Part shown: positions 34,254-42,556 of the stretch, one piece after another
Numbering within the stretch: position 1 is the stretch's first letter
Layout: every line of letters starts with the position of its first letter
Source of the DNA: Parasphingorhabdus litoris DSM 22379
GTDB lineage: Bacteria > Pseudomonadota > Alphaproteobacteria > Sphingomonadales > Sphingomonadaceae
DNA length: 64,000 nt
Reading direction: 5' to 3'
Assembly (NCBI RefSeq): GCF_020906275.1
Contig: NZ_CP086727.1
Coordinates: forward strand, 2,976,001-3,040,000
Program-made: the position numbers and the translations under genes
Notes under the pieces: model-generated
Told to the model about the DNA's origin: nothing
Databases searched by the model: none
Seen by the model: the letters and a program-made list of their open reading frames with translations, nothing else

Positions 34254-34589
34254 TTATGAACATCCAGTGGCAGGGCAAATCTCTATAAAGCGAAGGTCTT
34301 CAGCGTTACCCCAAAGCGAACATGTGCCCAAGCCGCTGACAGTACCCAAATCCTTGCCAGTGGCGAAAGCTGTCAAAATCAGCGACGCATGAACACTGTC
34401 CTTATGAACCGCATAACGTAGCGTTGTTGCACAAGCAGGACGATTAGTGTCTGTTCCCCCAACGATACGAAACACAATTGTTTCATTGACTGATCCAACA
34501 TGCACGATTTTACCGCCTACGGTATTGGCGTCAGCGGTAACGCTGATGCTGATGAGAAACAGCAATATCATTGAATAAAAAATTTTCAT
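34254..34589 (-). CDS. Small Sec-exported protein, four-cysteine variant
   Basis: The 111-residue protein has the signal peptide MKIFYSMILLFLISISVTADA, preceded by GAGGGGG. The mature part has GKIVHVGSVNETIVFRIVGG, a cysteine before TLRYAV, the helix HASLILTAFATGKDLGTV, a second cysteine, DLRFIEI, and an extra C-terminal CPATGC. It is the member nearest the T2SS operon on the left. The 162 bases upstream are AT-rich and hold no gene. Function unknown. Confidence 0.78.
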   Translation of the reverse strand: MKIFYSMILLFLISISVTADANTVGGKIVHVGSVNETIVFRIVGGTDTNRPACATTLRYAVHKDSVHASLILTAFATGKDLGTVSGLGTCSLWGNAEDLRFIEICPATGCS

Positions 34590-34751
34590 TACATTACCCC
34601 CTCATTTCCAAAACAAATTATATTCTACATAAAATTATATTTTACATAAAAATGCAAAGCAAAATACACTTATTTGAAGAAGTTGTGACCAAAATGGTCA
34701 AGATCTAAACTATACTAACGGAAAAATCCTGCCATCCACACCCGCGCTATG

Positions 34752-35645
34752 TTAGTTCAACTGGATCACGGGCAACTTTACACCGCCAGCACCATCTATA
34801 CCCAGACCAGCAAAATTTTGACCAATGGCGGCATTGCGTACAAAGAATTTAACTTGTGGTGAGGCGCTGCCACCCAGCACCTCGCCCGCCTTCACTTTGC
34901 CATCGGAACCCAGAGTAACTGATAACTCGACGCTACCCTTGGCACGTGGTAATCGGGCACGCAGGCCAGCAACCCATTGCTCAAAAACATCTTCTGATGT
35001 TGCCTTGGCGTCATCACCAAAACCAAAAAATCCAGCGACGCGTCCAGCCAATGAAGGCTTCTTCTCGGGTCCTCGTTGCCTACCCTCAAGCTCTGGCTTG
35101 CGATTAGGGGCGGCGCCCGCAAACGGGTCATAAACACCGCCGCTCGCATCGCCTCCAGACGCTAATCCTTGCCCTGTTCCTGTATTGGCGTTCTGCTCAA
35201 CGAACGGTTCCGGGGCGGCTACATTGGAAACAGGACGAGGTATTTTGATACGGGAGAGAGACCATTCGGGCGGCAATTCTGCCGGGGCATTCACTTCGAT
35301 ATCGATCTTTGGTGCTTGTGCTGCTTGTGACAGCAATGGTTCGCCGCTGGCTTCCTGTTCCGCCGCCTGATCATTTTCCGAAACTTCACCCAGTTCCAAC
35401 ATGGTCATGCTTGTCGTTTCTCCGGCAGGAGGAACAGGCTCCCTTTCAAAGGCTTTGTTGAACGCGGCCGTCACCAGAAAATAGAAAAACAACCCATGGA
35501 AAATGAGTGCGAAGGTGCCGCTAGATAATTTTCGTAGCCGATCACCATCGGGCCAAATATTATATAAGCCTGGAATCCATGAGGGACCAAAACGCCATCC
35601 AAACGTGCGTTCAACCTGCCACTGATCGATTGTTTGAAAGGCCAT
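34752..35645 (-). CDS. Single-pass membrane protein with TonB-like C terminus
   Basis: The 297-residue protein has a cytoplasmic N terminus of about 45 residues, one membrane helix (TFALIFHGLFFYFLVTAAF), a proline/acidic periplasmic linker (APAELPPEW, IKIPRPVS), and a C-terminal domain (LRARLPRAKGSVELSVTLGSDGKVKAGEVLGGS) that looks like the TonB/TolA C-terminal fold. It is divergent from gspE. It could be an energy transducer or an accessory of the T2SS inner-membrane platform; the sequence does not decide. Confidence in the architecture is good, in a function low. Confidence 0.65.
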   Translation of the reverse strand: MAFQTIDQWQVERTFGWRFGPSWIPGLYNIWPDGDRLRKLSSGTFALIFHGLFFYFLVTAAFNKAFEREPVPPAGETTSMTMLELGEVSENDQAAEQEASGEPLLSQAAQAPKIDIEVNAPAELPPEWSLSRIKIPRPVSNVAAPEPFVEQNANTGTGQGLASGGDASGGVYDPFAGAAPNRKPELEGRQRGPEKKPSLAGRVAGFFGFGDDAKATSEDVFEQWVAGLRARLPRAKGSVELSVTLGSDGKVKAGEVLGGSASPQVKFFVRNAAIGQNFAGLGIDGAGGVKLPVIQLN

Positions 35646-35806
35646 ATACCGCCATTTTGATCTGATTCCTATTTATATTAAGTCGCTTTGGCGCCGTTGG
35701 AAAGACGCAAATATTGTACAATATGGGGTAGTTGCAATTTTCTACATGAAGAAGATTGCAATAATAGTTGAATCGGGCAAATATTGACCTTTGCAGGGGG
35801 GATATA

Positions 35807-37450
35807 TTGTCGAGTCTCGTTGATCATCTGACACATAGTGAGCTTATTGCTCTGCCAGAGTTGGAGAGATCCTTTCAAATTGCCGAAGAGACCGGCATGC
35901 GGTTGCCATGGGTCCTGTCACAAATGGGCCTTGTCAGCGACGAAATTTTGCTTGCGGCTATGCACGAAACCAGCGGCTGTGAAATCGCTAGTGACGATCT
36001 TTTGCAGCGTGAGCCCGCTATGATCGATGGGTTGAATCCACTTTTCCTTAAGAAGCACAAGATCATCCCCATAAAGGACAGCGATGGGTCTCTCGATGCA
36101 CTGATTGGCGACGCGGAAGACGTAGATGCGATTGCTGCTCTATCCTTTGCAGCGGGTCGTGCTGTTCAACCCAAACTGGCTCGGTTGGGTGACATTGAGG
36201 ACCGCTTGAATACGTATCTTAACCTGATCGATCAGGACGATTTGGCAGTTCCGCTGGATGCCGATTTGGATGAAGAGCTCGAACGCCTGCGTGATGGAAT
36301 TAGCGAAGCTCCAGTGATCCGTCAGGTCCATGAAATACTGACCAATGCCGTAAAGCGCAAAGCATCCGACGTTCATTTGGAACCAATGGCTCGGCATCTG
36401 TCGGTACGCTACAGAATCGACGGGCGCCTCAGCGAAGTGGAGCGCCATCCCACCGCGCTGGCAGAGCCCATCGCATCGCGTATCAAGGTCATGGCGGGAC
36501 TTGATATTTCCGAGAGCAGATTGCCACAAGATGGCCGCATCAAATTGACCGTGCGCGGCGAAGAAGTGGATGTCCGCGTTTCTACATCACCGATCGCCAA
36601 CGGTGAAAGCATAGTGATGCGATTACTCGGCCGTGCGAGCTTGCCGTTGGAATTGAATGCCTTGGGTTTACCTCCGTCTGCACTTCAAAAACTGAACGCT
36701 GCGCTGGAGAAACCACATGGGATCATTCTGCTGACCGGGCCTACGGGCAGCGGCAAAACAACCACGCTCTATGCCGCGATGAACGCGCTGCGTGCGCCCG
36801 AAGTCAAAATCCTTACGGTAGAAGATCCTGTGGAAGTCATGCTGGACGGCATCAACCAGGTCCAGGTGCATCCCGAAATCGGCTTGAGCTACGCCAGTAG
36901 TCTCCGTGCTTTTCTGCGACAAGACCCCGATATCATCATGATTGGCGAGATACGCGATGGAGAAACGGCCGAAATCGCACATCGTGCCGCACTGACCGGA
37001 CATCTGGTGCTTTCGACGCTGCACACCAATAGCGCGTTGGGCGCATACACAAGGTTAAACGATATTGGCGTGGAACCTTTTTTGGTTGCCTCTACGGTCA
37101 TCGCAACCATTGCTCAGCGCCTCGTCCGGAGCCTTTGTGATGACTGCAAAAAACCAGCAACTTTAGAGCCCCGCGAAATCGCCTTGTTCGATCAGCATGC
37201 CGTACCGGCGCCTCAGAAATTATTCGAGGCGAACGGCTGTGGCAATTGCCATCATACCGGTTATGCCGGGCGTCGACCATTAATCGAGATTGTCGAGGTA
37301 GATGAGGCACTCCGAAGCGCAATCAGAAATGGCAATGCTGAAAGTCACCAACTGAATCCCTCAGAAACCTTGCTGGGGCACGGCCTTTCCTTAGCGGGTC
37401 AGGGCGTAACAAGCCTTGATGAAGTCCAGCGCGTGGTGAGCTTCACATGA
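35807..37450 (+). CDS. gspE: Type II secretion ATPase GspE
   Basis: The 547-residue cytoplasmic ATPase powers pseudopilus assembly. The start is a TTG at 35807 behind GCAGGGGGG; an earlier TTG (35768) lacks a site. The N-terminal GspE domain is followed by the ASDVHLEPM motif, Walker A GPTGSGKTTTL (near 311-321), the Asp box and Walker B region (DPDIIMIGEIRDGETA), and four cysteines in CDDC and CGNC, the GspE zinc element. It heads the plus-strand operon E-F-G-H-I-J-L-M-C-D-K. Confidence 0.95.
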   Translation: MSSLVDHLTHSELIALPELERSFQIAEETGMRLPWVLSQMGLVSDEILLAAMHETSGCEIASDDLLQREPAMIDGLNPLFLKKHKIIPIKDSDGSLDALIGDAEDVDAIAALSFAAGRAVQPKLARLGDIEDRLNTYLNLIDQDDLAVPLDADLDEELERLRDGISEAPVIRQVHEILTNAVKRKASDVHLEPMARHLSVRYRIDGRLSEVERHPTALAEPIASRIKVMAGLDISESRLPQDGRIKLTVRGEEVDVRVSTSPIANGESIVMRLLGRASLPLELNALGLPPSALQKLNAALEKPHGIILLTGPTGSGKTTTLYAAMNALRAPEVKILTVEDPVEVMLDGINQVQVHPEIGLSYASSLRAFLRQDPDIIMIGEIRDGETAEIAHRAALTGHLVLSTLHTNSALGAYTRLNDIGVEPFLVASTVIATIAQRLVRSLCDDCKKPATLEPREIALFDQHAVPAPQKLFEANGCGNCHHTGYAGRRPLIEIVEVDEALRSAIRNGNAESHQLNPSETLLGHGLSLAGQGVTSLDEVQRVVSFT

Positions 37451-38658
37451 CGGAATATCGCTGCCTCACAGTCGATGCGACGGGCCAGAAGAAGTGGCAG
37501 CAGGTGGAAGCGGCCAACGAGCAAGCCTGTGTACAGATGATGCTTGGCATCGGCCTCACCCCATTGCAAGTCAACAGCGGCACCATGACATTGTCCGAGC
37601 GCCTCAATCAGCCGGTGCATCTTTCCCTCGGTGTGGGGCTGAGCGAACAAGCGCTGATGCTCAGCCAATTGGCTTTGCTCGTTCGTTCCGGACTGCCCGT
37701 GGATCGATCTATCGATTTGCTGCGCGATCAAGCCCCCAAAACCCGTCAAAAACAATTGCTAGCCGATATTCTCTCTAAGGTAAAAGAGGGCAAAGGTCTG
37801 GCGGGTGCATTAGAAGCACATAGTATTTTCCCCACCTACGTGATTGGCGTCATTCGCTCATCGGAAAAAAGTGGAAAATTGGGCTCCGCTCTTACCTCCG
37901 TAGCACAGCGTATGACCAAGGCCACAGAAACGAGACGCAAACTGGCTACGGCACTGACTTATCCGGCTGCTGTTCTCATTGCAACCATGGCGGCTCTCAT
38001 CATTGTACTTACCAGTGTGGTACCGCAATTCGAGCCAATATTTGCTGGCAATGAAGACAAGCTGCCAGCGCTCACAAATTTTGTACTTTCACTATCCGCT
38101 TTTATTCGCAGCCATGGCTTGATCATGCTGGCCACTGCGTTTCTGCTTGTCCTGGTCCCATGGATGATATTCAAATCTGCTGAAGGGCAAAAATTGCTGT
38201 CTTCAACTGCACCATATCTTCCGGGCATGAAACTCCGTGATCAATATATTGCTGCGCAATTTACCGGCTTGTTGGCCACGCTGATCGAAAATGGCCTGAC
38301 CGTGGTACGCGCACTGCCACTCGCTAGAGAAACACTCTCCAGTGCGCGTTGGCAGGCTCAGCTATCGAATGTCGAAACACAAATCCGGGAGGGCTGTAGG
38401 CTTTCCTTTGCATTGGAAGCAACATCCGTTTTTCCTCGGACAGCCAGCAGATTGATCGAGGTGGGCGAACGCACCGGCAAACTTGGTGAAACCTGCGGCT
38501 ATGCATCCGAAATCATGGGCGATTCCGCTTCAGCGCGAATCGAACGGATCGTGTCATTGGTTAATCCCATCGCGATCATAGTCCTCGGCGGACTTGTCGC
38601 CATGTTAGTCGCTGGCGTCATGTTGGGTATATTTGCACTGGGAGATTTTGCTGGATGA
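37447..38658 (+). CDS. gspF: Type II secretion inner-membrane platform protein GspF
   Basis: The 403-residue protein has two T2SSF domains with LVRSGLPVDRSIDLLRDQAP in the first and LIENGLTVVRALPLARE in the second, and three membrane helices (about 175-195, 220-242, 370-395). It is the polytopic platform component that couples the ATPase to the pseudopilus. The ATG overlaps the gspE stop (ATGA), and its own stop overlaps gspG. Confidence 0.95.
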   Translation: MTEYRCLTVDATGQKKWQQVEAANEQACVQMMLGIGLTPLQVNSGTMTLSERLNQPVHLSLGVGLSEQALMLSQLALLVRSGLPVDRSIDLLRDQAPKTRQKQLLADILSKVKEGKGLAGALEAHSIFPTYVIGVIRSSEKSGKLGSALTSVAQRMTKATETRRKLATALTYPAAVLIATMAALIIVLTSVVPQFEPIFAGNEDKLPALTNFVLSLSAFIRSHGLIMLATAFLLVLVPWMIFKSAEGQKLLSSTAPYLPGMKLRDQYIAAQFTGLLATLIENGLTVVRALPLARETLSSARWQAQLSNVETQIREGCRLSFALEATSVFPRTASRLIEVGERTGKLGETCGYASEIMGDSASARIERIVSLVNPIAIIVLGGLVAMLVAGVMLGIFALGDFAG

Positions 38659-39119
38659 AAAACTGGAATTTCACGAAACTAACCTCCGCAAAACCAACTG
38701 CAGACAGCGTACGAAAAAATGGCTTCACGCTTATGGAGATGCTGGTGGTCCTGGTTGTTATTGGGCTGATCGCTGCTGTCGCCATCCCGCAAATCACAAA
38801 TTTGTTGGGAAGCGCAAAATCCAAGGCCGCGAAGATCCAACTCGACACCTTGTCGGCCAGTCTCAGATATTATGAACTGGATACTGGCGCCTTCCCGACA
38901 ACGGAGCAAGGCATAAAAGTGCTCTGGAGCATGTCGGATCCCGATCCGGCATGGAACGGCCCCTATATCCGCCAGGAACGCCAGCTCAAAGATCCATGGG
39001 GCTTTGATTTCATCTACCGATCACCCGTCGAGGGCAAACCATATGAACTGATAACTCTTGGCGCAGACAACAAGGAAGGAGGCACTGGCGATAATGCTGA
39101 CCATGTCGCCATCCCATAA
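38655..39119 (+). CDS. gspG: Major pseudopilin GspG
   Basis: The 154-residue protein has a long 23-residue prepilin leader and the cleavage site G/FTLMEMLVVLVVIG, with Glu at +5. The C-terminal part has the GspG marks YYELDTGAFPTTEQG, LKDPWGFDFIY and the calcium-site-like GADNKEGGTGDNADH end. GspG polymerises into the T2SS pseudopilus after cutting by a prepilin peptidase, which is not encoded here. It is coupled to gspF by ATGA. Confidence 0.95.
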   Translation: MKNWNFTKLTSAKPTADSVRKNGFTLMEMLVVLVVIGLIAAVAIPQITNLLGSAKSKAAKIQLDTLSASLRYYELDTGAFPTTEQGIKVLWSMSDPDPAWNGPYIRQERQLKDPWGFDFIYRSPVEGKPYELITLGADNKEGGTGDNADHVAIP

Positions 39120-39492
39120 GATTTACCCGTCCGGGATGACTGAGGAACAGCGGGGCTTTACCTTGATAGAGCTACTCGTCGTACTCGCCATAATGTCGTT
39201 GGCAGCGATTTTGTTCATCGGCGCTAGTGGCAGCAGTGATGGCGCGACCGCAAGAGGTGATTTGGCCAAGCTGGAAAGCGTAATCGCTTCGGCACGCCAG
39301 GAAGCGATCACAACCCGTGCGCCTAGGGAAGTGATTTTGACCGACTATTCCATCAAACTGGCACCCGCCGTTGGCAGCAGGTCTGAGAACCTTATTTTCT
39401 ATGCGGATGGTTCGAGCAATGGTGGTATCATCTCGCGCAGCGGCAAGAGATTATTCGCGATCCGATGGATCGATGGACGGATTGTCGAATGA
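39094..39492 (+). CDS. gspH: Minor pseudopilin GspH
   Basis: Read from the ATG at 39094 (MLTMSPSHK), the protein has 132 residues and the prepilin site G/FTLIELLVVLAIMS. The start lies within the last 26 bases of gspG, with GGAAGGAGG upstream; ATG at 39103 is an alternative. The rest follows GspH, a short beta domain with ENLIFYADGSSNGG. GspH sits at or near the pseudopilus tip. Confidence 0.88.
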   Translation: MLTMSPSHKIYPSGMTEEQRGFTLIELLVVLAIMSLAAILFIGASGSSDGATARGDLAKLESVIASARQEAITTRAPREVILTDYSIKLAPAVGSRSENLIFYADGSSNGGIISRSGKRLFAIRWIDGRIVE

Positions 39493-39866
39493 AGCAGCGA
39501 TGTTCTCAAGAGGGGTTTACGCTCATTGAAGTGCTTGTAGCACTCGTTGTGACATCCTTTTTGGTCACTATCATCCTGGATGGCGCTGTGACGGCCAAAA
39601 GCCGACAAAAGAACCAATTGCTGCAAAATCGGGCGCTGACTATTGCCCATTCCCAGATCGACAGTTTACGCGATATTCCTGGCCCACCTTCGAACCTTAA
39701 GGGCGAGCAAGACCAGTTAATCTGGACGCTGGAAGAAACCGAAATCGCGCGCGATCCCAGAGAAGCATTTGTACTGGTCGAAGCCACAATCACAGCAGGC
39801 AGTGAAGACAAACCCAAGCTAGTCACATTGCAAAAACGCTATCTCAAGACACTGGTTGTGCGATGA
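39489..39866 (+). CDS. gspI: Minor pseudopilin GspI
   Basis: The 125-residue protein starts MKQRCSQEG/FTLIEVLVALVV, a short leader with Glu +5. The C-terminal domain contains NRALTIAHSQIDSLRD and ITAGSEDKPKLVTLQKRYLK, as in GspI, which nucleates the tip complex with J and K. The ATG overlaps the gspH stop by 4 nt. Confidence 0.9.
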   Translation: MKQRCSQEGFTLIEVLVALVVTSFLVTIILDGAVTAKSRQKNQLLQNRALTIAHSQIDSLRDIPGPPSNLKGEQDQLIWTLEETEIARDPREAFVLVEATITAGSEDKPKLVTLQKRYLKTLVVR

Positions 39867-40435
39867 ACGAAAAAGGCTTCACTCTTGTTGAAACGCTCGT
39901 CGCTCTAATTGCAGGTGGGCTACTGCTCGGATCGATCAGCTGGGTGATAGCGGGGCTGAGCGATGATTTAAAAACCACGGAGCAATTAGACAAAGGCGCT
40001 CAACTATCAACCGCTGCAGCGCTGCTCGAAAACGTCTTGGCAGACGGACGATTCTTGGACAGCTCATCCCGACCTTTGTCACGCTCATCCCGGATACTCG
40101 AATTTCAGATGCTCGCGCCATTGTCTACCGGTAGACGAGGCTACGTGGACGCACGGCTGGCTGTTGAACGAAGCACCAATGGAGAAAGTCTTGCGCTCGA
40201 ATGGCCGGGAAGTGACCTGCCGCGAAATATCCTCCTTTCAAACATGAGAGACATAGAATTGCGGTATGAGGTCAACACCAATAGCGATGCTGGCACACCA
40301 GCTTTCCTCAGTAAGATCGAAATCGCAATCACGGATCAGATTGGATCAAACGCTCAGATTTTATCCGTACGGCCGCGGATTAACGCAGTCGGTGCCTGCA
40401 TATTTGACCTTATCTCACAGCGGTGCCGAACATGA
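39863..40435 (+). CDS. gspJ: Minor pseudopilin GspJ
   Basis: The 190-residue protein opens MNEKG/FTLVETLVALIAGG with Glu +5 and has the larger globular GspJ domain, including MRDIELRYEV and a late IEIAITD strand. It forms the I-J-K tip complex. Coupled by ATGA to gspI before it and to gspL after it. Two cysteines near the C terminus (ACIFDLISQRC) could form a disulfide. Confidence 0.9.
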   Translation: MNEKGFTLVETLVALIAGGLLLGSISWVIAGLSDDLKTTEQLDKGAQLSTAAALLENVLADGRFLDSSSRPLSRSSRILEFQMLAPLSTGRRGYVDARLAVERSTNGESLALEWPGSDLPRNILLSNMRDIELRYEVNTNSDAGTPAFLSKIEIAITDQIGSNAQILSVRPRINAVGACIFDLISQRCRT

Positions 40436-41466
40436 ACGACAAAAGCACCAAATCCGTCGAAGCGGCTCGAGACCTTTTGACCTGGTGGATCGACGAGCTG
40501 CGCGAAATGCTTCCGGAAAGTCTAAGAGGTGAACCAACAGAGCGCGACCGTTTTGATCTGTTCATGACAAATGATGAAACCTTGATTGAAGTCGTAAATG
40601 ATGGTGCAGGAAGGAAAATGCGAGAAGACTCTTGTCTTGAGGAGTTGTCTGCAGAAAGCTGGGAGCAAATTGCCGAACTTGCAGAGGTCCGAAAATCGCG
40701 CTTGTTTTTGGACGATAGTGATTTTCTGATCCTACCCGTTCGACTTCCACGCGCTAGCGCATCACAGCTTCGTTCTGCGTTGGAGTTGCAGTTGCCTAAT
40801 CTGGTACCGCTTGAACCGCGGTTGCTTGATTGGAACTATATCGAGTTGAACCGCAATGACCTGCAAATCGAATTGGCTTTGATCATTGCAAAATCGGAAC
40901 GCCTGAATGCACTTGAGGATCTGTTCACCAAGCAAGAACTCATGCCGCCTATTTTTTGTGTGCAATGTAAAGACAGGATCGTGACGTTGCGCAAACCACT
41001 GGAAATTGCGCGCAAACCGCTGGAAGAGCGCAAGATGCAAATCGCCATGGCTATAGCTGTCATGCTGGCGATGATACCATTGCTGACAATCGGCGGGGCG
41101 AAACTGATGAGCTCGATAGAGATCGATCGGGCCGCAAAATTGGAGGAAGAGCTTGCGCCCCGTTTGGCCGCTGAAAAAGTGATTGCGCGCGAAGAAATGA
41201 TTCGCCGCGCTGCTTCGCCACTGCTCAATATGCCAAGTGCAAGCAACAAGTTGGAAAAATTGGCGCAAATTTTGCCAGAAACAGACTGGACCGTTTCGGC
41301 TGAGCAACAGGCAGATGGAAACTTTGAATTTATCGCTGACATGCTCAATCGCGAAGAAACCGAGATCGTACTCAAACAAGCGGCGACTTTATCTCGTTTG
41401 AAGTTGGCGGAAGAGCTTGAAAGCGAAGCACCGCGGGAACGCGCTCGATATAGGTCAACGCGATGA
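40432..41466 (+). CDS. gspL: Type II secretion protein GspL
   Basis: The 344-residue protein has a cytoplasmic actin-like N-terminal part (about 1-200; FLILPVRLPRASASQLRSALELQLPNLVPL), a membrane helix (IAMAIAVMLAMIPLLTIGG) and a periplasmic ferredoxin-like end. GspL binds GspE and anchors it to the membrane. The order between J and M supports the call. The start overlaps the gspJ stop (ATGA). Confidence 0.85.
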   Translation: MNDKSTKSVEAARDLLTWWIDELREMLPESLRGEPTERDRFDLFMTNDETLIEVVNDGAGRKMREDSCLEELSAESWEQIAELAEVRKSRLFLDDSDFLILPVRLPRASASQLRSALELQLPNLVPLEPRLLDWNYIELNRNDLQIELALIIAKSERLNALEDLFTKQELMPPIFCVQCKDRIVTLRKPLEIARKPLEERKMQIAMAIAVMLAMIPLLTIGGAKLMSSIEIDRAAKLEEELAPRLAAEKVIAREEMIRRAASPLLNMPSASNKLEKLAQILPETDWTVSAEQQADGNFEFIADMLNREETEIVLKQAATLSRLKLAEELESEAPRERARYRSTR

Positions 41467-41996
41467 TAGCGGCCTTGTCTCAATTTTCCCCGCTAACCCG
41501 GAAGATCCTTGCACTTGGATTGCTGATTCTGGGGCTTTTGCTGGTGTGGCGACTAATTGTGTCACCCTTGGCTGCACAGATGGAAAGCAGTCTCACCGAA
41601 TTAGACGATGCTCGCTTCCAACGTTTGCGGCTCGAAAACTTGCAAGCTAGGCCACAGCCTGAAGAGGCTGAGGCGTTACCAGCAGATATTGTCTTTAGCG
41701 CAGAGTCTCGTGAAGAGGCTGTGTCAGGGCTTAGTAGCCATATCTCCGGGCTGGCCGCTCAAAATGATCTTCAAGTTGCCAATATAACCTCTCGACCGGG
41801 TGCAGAGACAGATAAGTTACTGGCGTTTGATTTTGCACTGATTGGCGAAGAGGTCTCCGTCACCCGTTTCATCAATCAGGCCGAACGCGGTTCTCCCATG
41901 ATACGTTTTCGAAGCTGGCAGATTGAAGCGGGGAACGACAGTGATCCCAATCTGCAATTTTCAGGACAGGTCGTTGCGGCCTGGATGAAACCATGA
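41463..41996 (+). CDS. gspM: Type II secretion protein GspM
   Basis: The 177-residue protein has one N-terminal membrane helix (ILALGLLILGLLLVWRLIV), a coiled segment and a periplasmic ferredoxin-like domain (EAVSGLSSHISGLAAQNDLQVANI). GspM pairs with GspL. Sequence identity in this family is low, so the call leans on position and architecture. It is coupled by ATGA at both ends. Confidence 0.82.
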   Translation: MIAALSQFSPLTRKILALGLLILGLLLVWRLIVSPLAAQMESSLTELDDARFQRLRLENLQARPQPEEAEALPADIVFSAESREEAVSGLSSHISGLAAQNDLQVANITSRPGAETDKLLAFDFALIGEEVSVTRFINQAERGSPMIRFRSWQIEAGNDSDPNLQFSGQVVAAWMKP

Positions 41997-42556
41997 TGTC
42001 TCGGATCAAAGCAGAGTGGGTATGGCTCGCGATCGCAGCGGCCTTGATGGTCGCTGTACCGTCGTGGCTGCTTACGGGGGAACCGGATAATATTCCTGAA
42101 GCACAACCTCTCCTGATTACCAAAGTGCAGAACCAACAGATTGCCGCTGTCGATACCCTGCTTGCCAAACCAATATTCAACGCAGAACGCAAACCCCTGG
42201 CAGATCGAATGCCTGTTGAAGAATCAGAAGTCGAACAAATGCCGGAGCAGGATACGCCAGCCCCCACGCTTGTTGGCGTAGTTTCCAAAAAACGCGGCAA
42301 AGCAGTCGCGATCGTTAAAACAAACGACGGCGAAACCAAAACATTAACCGCCGGACAATCGAGTAATGGTTGGCGTCTCGTGTCGGTTGGTAAAAATGAT
42401 GCAACCTTTGCAAATGCCAGTGAGCAGAGAACCGTTGGCCTGGATTATGGCAACAAGGCCATTGGCGGACCATCTGGCGCACCTGCCCCTACACCGGAAA
42501 CGGAAGAAAATCCGGAACAACCGGAAAATAATTTATCAGATGGAGAGCCCAATTGA
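41993..42556 (+). CDS. gspC: GspC/XpsN-like inner-membrane protein
   Basis: The 187-residue protein has an N-terminal membrane helix (VWLAIAAALMVAVPSWLL), a linker with LLAKPIFNAERKPL, and a beta domain (PTLVGVVSKKRGKAVAIVKTNDGETKTLTAGQ) resembling the GspC homology region that touches the secretin. The end is Pro/Glu-rich; there is no PDZ or coiled-coil domain, so it is a short form, like XpsN in Xanthomonas. It directly precedes gspD, as gspC does in most operons. An ATG one codon later is possible. Confidence 0.75.
   Translation: MMSRIKAEWVWLAIAAALMVAVPSWLLTGEPDNIPEAQPLLITKVQNQQIAAVDTLLAKPIFNAERKPLADRMPVEESEVEQMPEQDTPAPTLVGVVSKKRGKAVAIVKTNDGETKTLTAGQSSNGWRLVSVGKNDATFANASEQRTVGLDYGNKAIGGPSGAPAPTPETEENPEQPENNLSDGEPN

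Noticed and set aside
28926..34589. CRISPR-like or direct-repeat array in the repetitive cluster
   Set aside because: The repetition is at protein level; I see no regular short DNA repeats with spacers.
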